DNA from: Candidatus Firestoneibacteriota bacterium
Lineage (GTDB): Bacteria; JACRDZ01
DNA length: 14,164 nucleotides
Direction of reading: 5' to 3'
Assembly: GCA_016212735.1 (NCBI GenBank)
Contig: JACRDZ010000051.1
Coordinates: forward strand, 1-14,164
In this document: positions 7,392-14,164 of the stretch, one piece after another
Layout: every line of letters begins with the position of its first letter
Position numbering within the stretch: position 1 is the stretch's first letter
The notes under the pieces: model-generated
What the model was told of the DNA's origin: nothing
The model's database searches: none
What the model saw: the letters and a program-made list of their open reading frames with translations, nothing else
Program-made: the position numbers and the translations under genes

Positions 7392-9107
7392 TTATGATAC
7401 AGCTTTTGATTTTAGTTGATAGTTAATGGATGAAAATGGTATATGCAAATGAACTTCAGTCCCTTTATCCAATACACTGAATATTTTCACCTGATATTCT
7501 TTCCCATATATAATTTTCAATCGTTCATTAATATTTGATAATCCGACTCCCAGTCCTTTTCCATATCCTGGATTAAGTACTTTCTTTAATTCCTGCGGAG
7601 GTATTCCCACACCATTGTCTTTAATTATAATTTTAGTAAAATTTCTCTGCATTCTGGTTATTATTTCTATGCATCCTCCTTCTAATTTTTTAGATATACC
7701 ATGCTGCATAGCATTTTCAATAATAGGCTGTAAAGTTAAAACAGGAACAGTTGTAGTAAGAGTATCAATATCTATATCTTTGTCTATTACCAGTCTCTCT
7801 CCAAAACGAGCTTTTTCAAATGTCAAATAATCATCAATATAATCAAGCTCTTCTTTAAGTGTAATAAATTCAGAGTGCTGTTGCAAGTTTTTCCTGAAAA
7901 AATCAGCAAATTTAATTAATAGCTGTCTTGCCAATTCAGGTTGTGTACGATAAAAACTTGCTATCGTATTAAGCGTATTGAATAAAAAATGAGGATTAAT
8001 CTGTGCCTGCAATGCACGCAGTTCTGCCTGAACTGTAAGCTGTTCAAGCTTTCCCACTTCTGCCAGTTCCATCTGCACACTCAAAAGATTAGCCAGACCT
8101 ATAGAAAGGCTTACTTTACTTGGATTAATTTCCCTTTTTTTGCTTTGATATAATTTTAATGTGCCTACAATTTCATTTTTACAGCGAAGAGGTGCAACTA
8201 CAGCAGAAACCAATGGGCAGTCCGCAATAGGACAGCCTATATCTTTTTTGTTATTTATAATATAAGGCTTCCCTTTTTTTAATACATAACGCGTAGATCT
8301 TGTCAGTATTGGGGCTCCGCTTGTGTGATGATCAGACCCCAGCCCTTCAAATGCCAGAACTCTGTCTTTATCTGTTATTGCAACTGCTTCAACATCTGTA
8401 ATGTTCATTATTAGCTTTACAGTCATTTGTGCAGTTTCAGGATTCAGACCTGTTCTTAAATATGGTAATGTTTTATTTGCTATTTTTAATGTCTCATGAG
8501 CATGTAAAGCTTCCAGATTTTCATAATCCTCTAAAGCATTTTTCAGGATGTTCAGGGATATATATATACCTATAGCTGTATTAATAATTACAATAAATAT
8601 ATATTTTGGTAATAATAAAGACTCATGATTTGAAATCTGCCAAATATAAAAAGTTGCAATTTGTATTAATATTGTTGCTGAAATAATAACTAATATCTTT
8701 TTTAATTCTATTTTTTTAATATCATAAATCTTATTATAGAAACCTATAAAAATTGCTATAAGGCAGCATTCTATTACTAAACGCAAAGCAGGATAGCTGA
8801 AATTCATATAAATAAGGATACCGCTTATTATAGATCCGGTAATAAGTGATGATTCAATTCCCAGTAGAAGTCCTGCAATAATAATCCCAAGATGTATATT
8901 AGTTATAAATATATTGTCTAATTTTACTGATAATAAAGCACCTATAATCCCAAGGACAATAAATATGAAATTATAATACAACTTAATATATAAAGAACTT
9001 AACGGACTAAAAAGTTCCTGGAACCATTTAAGCTGGATAATAACATAAATAAGAATAAGGATTAAAGAAGTTTTTTCAGCTATTTCTAAAAGTATTGATA
9101 TGGGCAT
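7392..9107 (-). CDS. LytS-type sensor histidine kinase (5TMR-GAF-HisKA-HATPase)
   Basis: 571 residues. Residues about 1-190 form the multi-helix 5TM-5TMR_LYT membrane sensor, including the LDNIFITNIHLGIIIAGLLLG-type region near 63-83. A GAF-like domain follows (about 215-345) with GCPIADCPLVSAVVAPL, which contains Cys292 and Cys297 in a CPIxxCP arrangement. The LytS/YehU-type dimerisation motif LQAQINPHFLFNTLN places the phospho-accepting His373. The ATPase domain has N-box Asn465 (IIENAMQHG), DNGVGIP at 497-503 and GVGLSN at 520-525. It autophosphorylates and passes phosphate to the response regulator encoded 81 nt downstream. Family members sense membrane potential, cell-wall stress or extracellular metabolites such as pyruvate; which applies here is not shown. 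The ribosome site before ATG 9107 is weak, and a foldback element separates it from the CBS gene. Confidence 0.93.
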   Translation of the reverse strand: MPISILLEIAEKTSLILILIYVIIQLKWFQELFSPLSSLYIKLYYNFIFIVLGIIGALLSVKLDNIFITNIHLGIIIAGLLLGIESSLITGSIISGILIYMNFSYPALRLVIECCLIAIFIGFYNKIYDIKKIELKKILVIISATILIQIATFYIWQISNHESLLLPKYIFIVIINTAIGIYISLNILKNALEDYENLEALHAHETLKIANKTLPYLRTGLNPETAQMTVKLIMNITDVEAVAITDKDRVLAFEGLGSDHHTSGAPILTRSTRYVLKKGKPYIINNKKDIGCPIADCPLVSAVVAPLRCKNEIVGTLKLYQSKKREINPSKVSLSIGLANLLSVQMELAEVGKLEQLTVQAELRALQAQINPHFLFNTLNTIASFYRTQPELARQLLIKFADFFRKNLQQHSEFITLKEELDYIDDYLTFEKARFGERLVIDKDIDIDTLTTTVPVLTLQPIIENAMQHGISKKLEGGCIEIITRMQRNFTKIIIKDNGVGIPPQELKKVLNPGYGKGLGVGLSNINERLKIIYGKEYQVKIFSVLDKGTEVHLHIPFSSINYQLKSKAVS

Positions 9108-9135
9108 GATTAATCTCGACTAAAAAAGTTCGTTG

Positions 9136-9300
9136 TATACTCAGCGAGGTCATAAAATCGCATTTTTTCGGTGAGGATTGGGCATCGAGAGCAAGGCGCG
9201 AAGGTGAGAAATAGTCTTGCACTATTTCGAACCTGAGCAACGTAGCTATCGGTGTCCAAGACCAGCGAAAAAATGCGATTTTATGACCTCGCTGAGTATA
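9136..9300. mobile_element. 165-bp foldback, MITE-like element with TA ends
   Basis: The outer 35 bases are perfect inverted repeats: 9136-9170 (starting TATACTCAGCGAGG) and 9266-9300. A central GAAATAG/CTATTTC pair (9208-9214 and 9222-9228) has the same centre of symmetry, 9218, and the intervening arms pair partially. The whole element is therefore one long imperfect hairpin. It is clearly more GC-rich than its neighbours and has no ORF. TA at both ends could be the target duplication typical of IS630/Tc1-mariner MITEs. It starts 3 nt after the CBS stop codon, so as RNA it could also end or stabilise the upstream transcript and reduce lytS expression. No transposase for it is in the window. 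Confidence 0.75.
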
Positions 9301-9303
9301 ATG

Positions 9304-9795
9304 CTAAACAATCTGTTCATCAAATTTTTTTTCCAGAGCTAAAAGTTCTATACGTTTAAGAATATCTGAAGCAGATATTATCCCTACCATAGGTGGGGTT
9401 ATCTGTATTGAACTTTCCGATTTTTTATCATATATATCCAGAGAACATGCAATACGAAAAACTTTTTGAGTCAAACTGCTTTTAGTAACCAGAAGATGTT
9501 TAACATTATGTTTTGCCATAAGCTGTGCTGCTTCAAGTACATCACTGTTTTCCTCTGTCTTTATAAGTTTCTTACTCATTATTTCACCTAATTCAACTGT
9601 ATCTATATTTATATCTTTTTTACTTATGACACGTTTAATCAAATCCCCTCTTGTAACAATACCAATTGGTTCTCTTTGAGAAACAACCAATAAAGATCCT
9701 ATTCCATGTTTTAACATTAGCTTAGCAGCAATACAAGCTGTTGTATTATTATTTACAGTAATTAATATTTTAGTGCATATATCTTCAACTTTCAT
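9304..9795 (-). CDS. Tandem CBS-domain protein
   Basis: 163 residues made almost entirely of two CBS motifs. The first runs from about 1-60 (VNNNTTACIAAKLMLKHGIG, then IGIVTRGDLIKRVI). The second runs from about 70 onward (SKKLIKTEENSDVLEAAQLM, then VGIISASDILKR). CBS pairs form a module that binds adenosine nucleotides or related ligands and regulates partner proteins. No enzyme or channel domain is attached, so this is probably a stand-alone regulatory or ligand-binding protein in the cytoplasm. The second CBS contains an insertion of about 25-30 residues (SSLTQKVFRIACSLDIYDKK and what follows) before its last strand, which is unusual. GGAG lies 8 nt before the ATG. It starts 21 nt after lpxC, so it belongs to the lipid A operon; its target is unknown. 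Confidence 0.85.
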   Translation of the reverse strand: MKVEDICTKILITVNNNTTACIAAKLMLKHGIGSLLVVSQREPIGIVTRGDLIKRVISKKDINIDTVELGEIMSKKLIKTEENSDVLEAAQLMAKHNVKHLLVTKSSLTQKVFRIACSLDIYDKKSESSIQITPPMVGIISASDILKRIELLALEKKFDEQIV

Positions 9796-9816
9796 GCTTT
9801 TTTCTCCGAAAAAAGG

Positions 9817-10647
9817 TTAGCTGATACATTGAGAAAGTTTTTCAACAAGCTTTATATTCAGACAATGACCAGATTTTACAGCAATAATATCTGCTAAAAT
9901 CGGCATTCCGATTAAATATAAATCCCCAAGGAGGTCCATAATTTTATGTCTTACAAGTTCATCAGGATAACGCAGATCTCCATTTAAAATATTATTTTTA
10001 CCAATCACAACAGCATTTTCCAGACTTCCCCCCTGAGCCAGATTATTTGCCCAGAGCTCTTTTACTTCATGTAAAAAACCAAATGTTCTTGCACGAGCTA
10101 TATTTTGAATAAAAACTTCTTCATTAATACAATAAGAAGCAAATTGTGTTCCAATAGGTTGTGCATAATCAACTGTATAATTGATTTTAAATTCATCTGA
10201 AGGTAAAGCAATAAGATATTTTTCACCATCTCTAATATATATAGGATGAGTGCAGACTAAAACTTTCTGTTCTTCTTCCTGTACATATACATCTGCTTCT
10301 TTAAATTTTTCGATAAAATGTACAGCACTCCCGTCTCCAATTGGAAGTTCAGGCCCATTTACTTCAACTAATAAATTAGTAATTCCAAAAGCGGATAATG
10401 TTGCAAGAAGATGCTCAACTGTATGCACTTCAATATTTTCTTTCATTAAAGTTACTTCTCTTTTACTATTGATAACATTTTTATATTCAGCTTTGATTCC
10501 TGGCGAACCTTTTATATCTGTACGCTTAAAAATAATACCACTATTACATTCTGCAGGATAAAAATCAGCTCTAATATTTTCTCCTGTATGAATTCCTATA
10601 CCAGCAACTGTAATAGGATTTTTTATTGTTTTTTGTTTCTTTATCAT
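9817..10647 (-). CDS. lpxC: UDP-3-O-acyl-N-acetylglucosamine deacetylase
   Basis: Zinc-dependent removal of the acetyl group from UDP-3-O-acyl-GlcNAc, the committed step of lipid A synthesis, in the cytoplasm. Zinc ligands His79 (in HTVEHLLA), His234 and Asp238 (VRHKIMDLLGDL) are present. So are catalytic Glu78, Lys235 and the general acid His261 (SGHCLNIKL). ELPIGDGSA at 100-108 and RTFGF at 187-191 are further family signatures. At 276 residues it is slightly shorter than the roughly 300-residue enzymes at the C-terminus but complete in all catalytic parts. There is no fused FabZ domain. An AGGATT ribosome site precedes the ATG. It lies 51 nt after lpxD and 21 nt before the CBS gene. Confidence 0.96.
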   Translation of the reverse strand: MIKKQKTIKNPITVAGIGIHTGENIRADFYPAECNSGIIFKRTDIKGSPGIKAEYKNVINSKREVTLMKENIEVHTVEHLLATLSAFGITNLLVEVNGPELPIGDGSAVHFIEKFKEADVYVQEEEQKVLVCTHPIYIRDGEKYLIALPSDEFKINYTVDYAQPIGTQFASYCINEEVFIQNIARARTFGFLHEVKELWANNLAQGGSLENAVVIGKNNILNGDLRYPDELVRHKIMDLLGDLYLIGMPILADIIAVKSGHCLNIKLVEKLSQCIS

Positions 10648-10698
10648 TTTGTTTTTTAATCCTAACCCGAATGCATTATTCAGGCTATTATCTCCTTT

Positions 10699-11724
10699 TT
10701 ATAAATTTTTATTTTCCAGTTTTCCCAGTTTCTCTTCCAGAATTTTAAGTCTTTTAATAACATCTGGTAATTTCTTTAAATATGCTTCACTTTTAAGCAC
10801 ATCTTTTAAATCACGTGCTGGAGTCCCCCAAACTTTAACACCAGGAGGGATATCTCCTATTATTCCTGCCTGAGCTCCTATTATTGCACCTTCACCTATA
10901 TTTACGTGGTCTTTTACTCCAGCCTGACCTGCAAGTACTGCATAGTTTTCTATTTTACAACTACCAGCAATACCTACCTGTGCTGTAATTAATACATTTT
11001 CACCTATTATAACATTATGACCTATATGCACTAAATTATCGATCTTTGTTCCTTTTCCAATATAAGTTACATCCACTGTTGCTCTGTCAATTGCAACATT
11101 GGCTCCTATCTCAACATCATCTTCAATAATAACTTTCCCAACCTGTGGTATTTTGATATGTTTCCCCTGTATCAGTTTATAAGCATATCCATCACTTCCA
11201 ACAACACTTCCGCAATGAATAATTACATTATTCCCTATTACAATATTTTCACGAATAGAAACATTTGGATAAATTATTGCATTTGAACCAATACTAACAT
11301 TTTCTCCAATATATACTGAAGAATATATAATTGTTCCTTTTTTTATTTTTGTATTCTCTCCAATATATGTAAATGCTCCAATTGAGACATCTTCCTCTAT
11401 CTCAACATTTTTAGATATAACTGCCAGAGGATGTATTCCGTTTTCAGGTTTTATTCTGAATTCATTTTCTACAAGTTTTAAAATTTTTATAAAAGCCAGA
11501 TATGGATTATCAACTATTATTTGTGAAAATCCTGTTTCAGGCAAAGTTTCTTTCAGTATAACACAACTTGCTTTTGATCTTCTTGCTTTTTCTTTTTCAA
11601 CAGCAAATGTAATGTCTCCTTTTTTTGCATTTTCAAGACTTGCTATACTTTTTATGCTCTCATTTTCATCCCCAATTATTTTCCCATCAACATGTTTTGC
11701 AAGGTCACCAACAGTAAAAAGCAT
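10699..11724 (-). CDS. lpxD: UDP-3-O-acylglucosamine N-acyltransferase
   Basis: Transfers a hydroxyacyl chain from acyl carrier protein to the 2-amino group of UDP-3-O-acylglucosamine, the step after LpxC. The N-terminal uridine-binding domain opens with MLFTVGDLAKHVDGKIIG. From about residue 105 a left-handed beta-helix of hexapeptide repeats follows (IGENVSIGSNAIIYPNVSI and similar), containing DRATVDVTYIGKGTKIDNL. The HIGH motif (about residues 233-236) provides the catalytic histidine, and a C-terminal helix with LPDVIKRLKILEEKL completes the enzyme. I chose ATG 11724, not the in-frame ATG at 11763: GGAG stands 8 nt before it, it gives the canonical start and 341 residues, and the upstream ATG lies within ompH. 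The order ompH-lpxD-lpxC matches common outer-membrane operons, although fabZ and lpxA are not here. Confidence 0.96.
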   Translation of the reverse strand: MLFTVGDLAKHVDGKIIGDENESIKSIASLENAKKGDITFAVEKEKARRSKASCVILKETLPETGFSQIIVDNPYLAFIKILKLVENEFRIKPENGIHPLAVISKNVEIEEDVSIGAFTYIGENTKIKKGTIIYSSVYIGENVSIGSNAIIYPNVSIRENIVIGNNVIIHCGSVVGSDGYAYKLIQGKHIKIPQVGKVIIEDDVEIGANVAIDRATVDVTYIGKGTKIDNLVHIGHNVIIGENVLITAQVGIAGSCKIENYAVLAGQAGVKDHVNIGEGAIIGAQAGIIGDIPPGVKVWGTPARDLKDVLKSEAYLKKLPDVIKRLKILEEKLGKLENKNL

Positions 11725-11746
11725 AATTAATGCTCCAATTTTTTCA

Positions 11747-12274
11747 TTATTGTCTTTTTTCATCTATCCTTTTAATAATTTTATCAGTAAGCTCTAATTC
11801 CGGTGAATAATATAATAAATAGCTATAATTTTTTTCAAAAATCACACTATAACCTTCTTCGATTCCGATTTTTTTTATTATATCATTAATTTCTTTAACA
11901 ATAGGTTTTATAATATCTTTTTGCTTATTATCAAGCATCTGTTTTGCTTCTCCTGCAAATTCTTTATATTCCTGAAACTTTTGATTAATAAGAGCCTCTT
12001 TTTCCTTTTTACCTTCTTCATTCAACATAATATTATCTTCTAATTCTTTTTGTAATTTCTTTATTTCAGATTCTTTGCTGTCAATTTTAGCCTGTTCTTT
12101 TTTAAGATATTCTTCCAGATCTTTTTTAGCTTTTTTACCTGAAACACATTCTTCCAATACACGCTGAGTATCTACATAAGCTATTTTTAAAACCATTTCA
12201 GCATAAGTAATTGCTGGTAAAATAAATAACATAGAAATTACTATAATACCTTTAATCATGTTTTTTCTTTTCAT
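11747..12274 (-). CDS. ompH: OmpH/Skp-family periplasmic chaperone
   Basis: 175 residues. A signal peptide ends near TYA (residue 25), followed by the family opener LKIAYVDTQRVLEECVSGKK. A long Lys/Glu-rich coiled coil from about 45 to 125 (the tentacle arms of Skp) comes next, then the returning strand and helix with GYSVIFEKNYSYLLYYSPELELTDKIIKR. Skp proteins form trimers that hold unfolded outer membrane proteins in the periplasm until delivery to the BAM complex. Its ATG overlaps the preceding stop (ATGA, 4 nt), with GGAG 10 nt upstream inside the previous gene, so translation is probably coupled. bamA, the usual upstream neighbour, is replaced here by the cytochrome b/ferredoxin gene. 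Confidence 0.9.
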   Translation of the reverse strand: MKRKNMIKGIIVISMLFILPAITYAEMVLKIAYVDTQRVLEECVSGKKAKKDLEEYLKKEQAKIDSKESEIKKLQKELEDNIMLNEEGKKEKEALINQKFQEYKEFAGEAKQMLDNKQKDIIKPIVKEINDIIKKIGIEEGYSVIFEKNYSYLLYYSPELELTDKIIKRIDEKRQ

Positions 12275-13707
12275 AGAACATTATCTCCTTTTTTTTTAAA
12301 ATCTACAGGTACAACCATATCTATTGCATCCATAGGACAGCGTTTAACACATAATTCGCAGCCTATACATTTTTCCATATCCACGTTATGAGTTATTTCA
12401 ACATCACCTGCTATTGCTTTTGTCGGACATATTTGGCTGCATATATCACATCCAACACAACGTGCTTCCTCAACTTTTGATCTGCCTCTTTCCACAACAC
12501 AATCAATTATAACTTTTTGCGGACATTTAAAGGAACAAATACCACAACTGCGGCATTTTTCATAGTCAGTAACAGCAAGCCATTCATCTTTAATTAATGC
12601 GGTATAAGGACAATTTTTAATACATATTCCACAGCCTATACAACCTACAGTACATTTTGTACGCTGATCCTGAGTTTTTGCTTTAGAACTGCAAAGTATA
12701 TGAACTTTTTTAGTATTGGGAACTATTGTAATTACATTGCGCGGACATTCTCTCTTACATTTACCACAGCCTATACATTCCTCCTGTGAAATATAAGGGA
12801 CACCACGTTCATCATATCTTGCTGCTCCAATTGGACAAATTGATACACATGTCCCGCATCCTACACAGGAATATGGGCATATGGCTGCATCAAGATGTGC
12901 TAGAGCATCTTTACAATTATTAATTCCATTAGCTCTTAGTTCTTTAATTTTTTCTGGTTTTTGTCCTTTACATAAAATATATGCTGTTTTTTTAATTCGA
13001 ACATTTGGGTCTTTTAAAGGAATAATTGGTTCAACAACTGCATCTTTATCATATATTTTTACTATATCTGCTCCAGCGATTTCCATTTTTGTATCTATCA
13101 GATTTATGCAGTTACCGCATTGAGGGCATTCATCCCTGTCACATGGTAAATCTGTTTTTTTACGATAAAAATAAAATTCCGGATGCAAATTAAAGAACTG
13201 CCAGATTATTGTTGCCATAACCGCGATTATTGCTTCATGTTTATGGATAATTCTGCTTGAATCCAGAATAAATGGTGACCATAGTTCCTCTATCCATAAT
13301 ATTGTACCTGTTAAACATATAAAAAGACTGGCACGAAAAACAGTCCAGTATTCCAGTTTTTCATTAAAATTAAATCTCCCATATTTTGGCCGTTTATTAC
13401 TGAACCCAAATGAATATTTTAAAAGCTCCCAAAAAGATATAAAATCTTTTTCTCCAGGCAATAAACCTTTAAAAGATTCTCTCCCTACTTTTGTAAAAAG
13501 CATATAACCAAAATGATAAATAGAAGAAGTGACAAATACTACTGCTGCAATTCTATGTACAACACCTTTCAACCAGAACCACCATGCTGCATCTTTACCC
13601 AAAAGAGGCATCCAGTTTTCGGGTATTTTCTGAAAAAAACCTGTAATCATGAGTAAAAGCATACTTGTGAAAAAAAACATATGTTGATTACGGTTCCGTA
13701 TATTCAT
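12271..13707 (-). CDS. Cytochrome b / RnfB-like polyferredoxin fusion membrane protein
   Basis: 478 residues. Residues 1-180 form a four-helix cytochrome b561/formate-dehydrogenase-gamma-type domain with candidate haem ligands His9, His51 (VVHRIAAVVF), His65 and His155/157. A CxxxxCxxCxxC cluster (189, 194, 197, 200) follows. Residues about 240-370 match the iron-sulfur half of RnfB (ILCKGQ, INNCKDALAHLDAAICPYSC, then VHILCSSKA and CTVGCIGCGICIKNCP). Two or three more ferredoxin motifs follow. In total six perfect CxxCxxCxxxCP motifs begin at Cys281, 311, 356, 385, 417 and 447, so at least six [4Fe-4S] clusters are expected. RnfB's own N-terminal membrane anchor is absent, replaced by cytochrome b. 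It likely moves electrons between a quinone/haem site and soluble ferredoxins; direction and partner are unknown. AAAGGA precedes the ATG. It heads the ompH-lpxD-lpxC operon. Confidence 0.88.
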   Translation of the reverse strand: MNIRNRNQHMFFFTSMLLLMITGFFQKIPENWMPLLGKDAAWWFWLKGVVHRIAAVVFVTSSIYHFGYMLFTKVGRESFKGLLPGEKDFISFWELLKYSFGFSNKRPKYGRFNFNEKLEYWTVFRASLFICLTGTILWIEELWSPFILDSSRIIHKHEAIIAVMATIIWQFFNLHPEFYFYRKKTDLPCDRDECPQCGNCINLIDTKMEIAGADIVKIYDKDAVVEPIIPLKDPNVRIKKTAYILCKGQKPEKIKELRANGINNCKDALAHLDAAICPYSCVGCGTCVSICPIGAARYDERGVPYISQEECIGCGKCKRECPRNVITIVPNTKKVHILCSSKAKTQDQRTKCTVGCIGCGICIKNCPYTALIKDEWLAVTDYEKCRSCGICSFKCPQKVIIDCVVERGRSKVEEARCVGCDICSQICPTKAIAGDVEITHNVDMEKCIGCELCVKRCPMDAIDMVVPVDFKKKGDNVL

Positions 13708-13726
13708 AATAAATCCTTTAAATTAA

Positions 13727-13782
13727 GCCTGATAAATCAGGCAACTACAAAAAATTTAATGTAGTTGCTCGATTCATCGAGC
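13727..13782. repeat. Three abutting hairpins in the leader of the redox/lipid A operon
   Basis: GCCTGAT-aa-ATCAGGC (13727-13742), GCAACTAC-12 nt-GTAGTTGC (13741-13768) and GCTCGAT-tc-ATCGAGC (13767-13782) are three perfect stems of 7, 8 and 7 bp, each sharing a GC dinucleotide with its neighbour. The block falls in the predicted 5' leader (about 13708-13828) and ends roughly 20 nt before the start codon. It matches no riboswitch I know. The compact, designed look suggests either a dispersed repeat unit or a structured leader controlling translation. Confidence 0.7.
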
Positions 13783-13834
13783 TAAATTATGAACTTTGAA
13801 ATTCCTATACTTATATTTAAAATAATCTAAAGAT

Positions 13835-13862
13835 TTTATAGCATATAGTAAAGGGATGTCAA
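13835..13862 (-). promoter_or_regulatory. Sigma-70-type promoter of the redox-ompH-lpxD-lpxC operon
   Basis: On the minus strand TTGACA (13862-13857) is a perfect -35 and TATAAA (13840-13835) a 5/6 -10, separated by 16 nt. The predicted start near 13828 gives a leader of about 120 nt that includes the three-hairpin block. This is the best promoter in the window and the only clear one upstream of the lipid A genes. Confidence 0.7.
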
Positions 13863-13899
13863 TATATTTTTAATTTGGGTAGGATTTGGTAATGAAATA

Positions 13900-13928
13900 G
13901 AGTTGAGGAGTATTTAACTCCTCAACTC
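13900..13928. repeat. Perfect 12-bp inverted repeat upstream of the operon promoter
   Basis: GAGTTGAGGAGT (13900-13911) and ACTCCTCAACTC (13917-13928) are exact complements around a 5-nt spacer. Neither side is followed by a T-run, so it is not a standard terminator. It lies about 38 bp upstream of the -35 element, a place where an activator site could sit. Confidence 0.5.
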
Positions 13929-13978
13929 ATCAGTTTGAAGATTTTATGACTTTATAATTATTATAATTTGAACTGAAA

Positions 13979-14014
13979 TAAAAAACACAAAGAGATTCCC
14001 TGTTTATCTTTGTG
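13979..14014 (-). terminator. Rho-independent terminator after the membrane-protein gene
   Basis: Reading the minus strand, CACAAAGA (14014-14007) and TCTTTGTG (13993-13986) form an 8-bp stem with a 13-nt loop, followed at once by a run of six T. It begins 13 nt after the TAA at 14028-14030. This separates the membrane-protein gene from the next operon. Confidence 0.7.
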
Positions 14015-14027
14015 ATTTTTATAAAGG

Positions 14028-14164
14028 TTAATATAAAACAGGTTTAAAAAGTACAGTTGCAATATAATTATAAAGCATTGGTATTGCGATACTCATAAGA
14101 ATTGGAGTTACTGTTAGCCAGATAAGAATTTTCTGCTGCTTTATATTCTTTTCATCGTATGGCA
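14028..14164 (-). CDS. C-terminal end of an unidentified membrane protein (partial)
   Basis: The last 44 codons of a gene that enters from the right edge, ending in TAA at 14028-14030. The peptide has a charged loop (YDEKNIKQQK) followed by a hydrophobic stretch (ILIWLTVTPILMSIAIPML) long enough for one transmembrane helix, and a short tail YNYIATVLFKPVLY. A good terminator follows on the same strand, which supports it being a real gene end. The family cannot be told from this fragment. Confidence 0.55.
   Translation of the reverse strand, partial: PYDEKNIKQQKILIWLTVTPILMSIAIPMLYNYIATVLFKPVLY

Noticed and set aside
9136..9300. CRISPR or tRNA-like element at the foldback
   Set aside because: Only one pair of inverted arms and no direct repeats with spacers; no cloverleaf or anticodon arm.
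10250..10561. Plus-strand open frame inside lpxC, and similar opposite-strand frames in lytS, lpxD, aroE and the redox gene
   Set aside because: All are shadows of conserved genes, without ribosome sites or family similarity.
11725..11763. Longer LpxD start at 11763
   Set aside because: It overlaps ompH coding sequence and adds 13 non-family residues; ATG 11724 has a better ribosome site and gives the canonical 341-residue protein.

Overview
The window reads as chromosome from an AT-rich (roughly 30% GC by eye), diderm (outer-membrane-bearing) bacterium. The lipid A genes lpxC and lpxD, an OmpH/Skp periplasmic chaperone and several exported proteins show an outer membrane, and the redox protein with many iron-sulfur clusters suggests an anaerobe. 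The mix (low GC, LytS/LytT pair, ECF sigma with a glycan-binding anti-sigma partner, beta-helix protein ending in a NYWG-type motif) resembles uncultured candidate phyla such as Omnitrophota-like lineages, but the sequence alone does not settle the lineage. Standard stop codons are used, including TGA for aroE and two other genes.

Layout. Positions 1-480 are mobile-element debris: a decayed IS4-type transposase on the minus strand. From 525 to 4314 there is a plus-strand run: aroE, an exported coiled-coil/beta-helix protein overlapping it by 4 nt, and an MFS transporter interrupted by one in-frame TGA. This run collides tail to tail, with a 9-nt overlap, with a minus-strand block that fills the rest of the window.

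Minus strand, in order of transcription (right to left): the 3' end of an unidentified membrane protein with its own terminator (13979-14164); a clear sigma-70-type promoter (13835-13862) and a leader containing three abutting hairpins (13727-13782); then a tightly packed run of a cytochrome b/RnfB-like polyferredoxin, ompH, lpxD, lpxC and a CBS-pair protein. A 165-bp foldback element bounded by TA lies 3 nt after the CBS gene. Next come a LytS-type sensor kinase and a LytT-type response regulator; the regulator is frameshifted near its end at a perfect U UUU UUA slippery heptamer. Last is an ECF sigma factor, its membrane anti-sigma factor carrying a periplasmic CBM48/AMPK-type glycan-binding domain, and an exported helical protein of unknown function.

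How they fit together. ompH-lpxD-lpxC make and look after the outer membrane. The redox protein at the head of that operon is an unusual partner and may couple a quinone or cytochrome pool to soluble ferredoxin. The sigma/anti-sigma pair looks like an envelope or glycan-responsive switch. LytS/LytT is a second envelope-sensing circuit. The two single-base lesions (MFS nonsense, LytT frameshift) are the points most in need of read-level confirmation.
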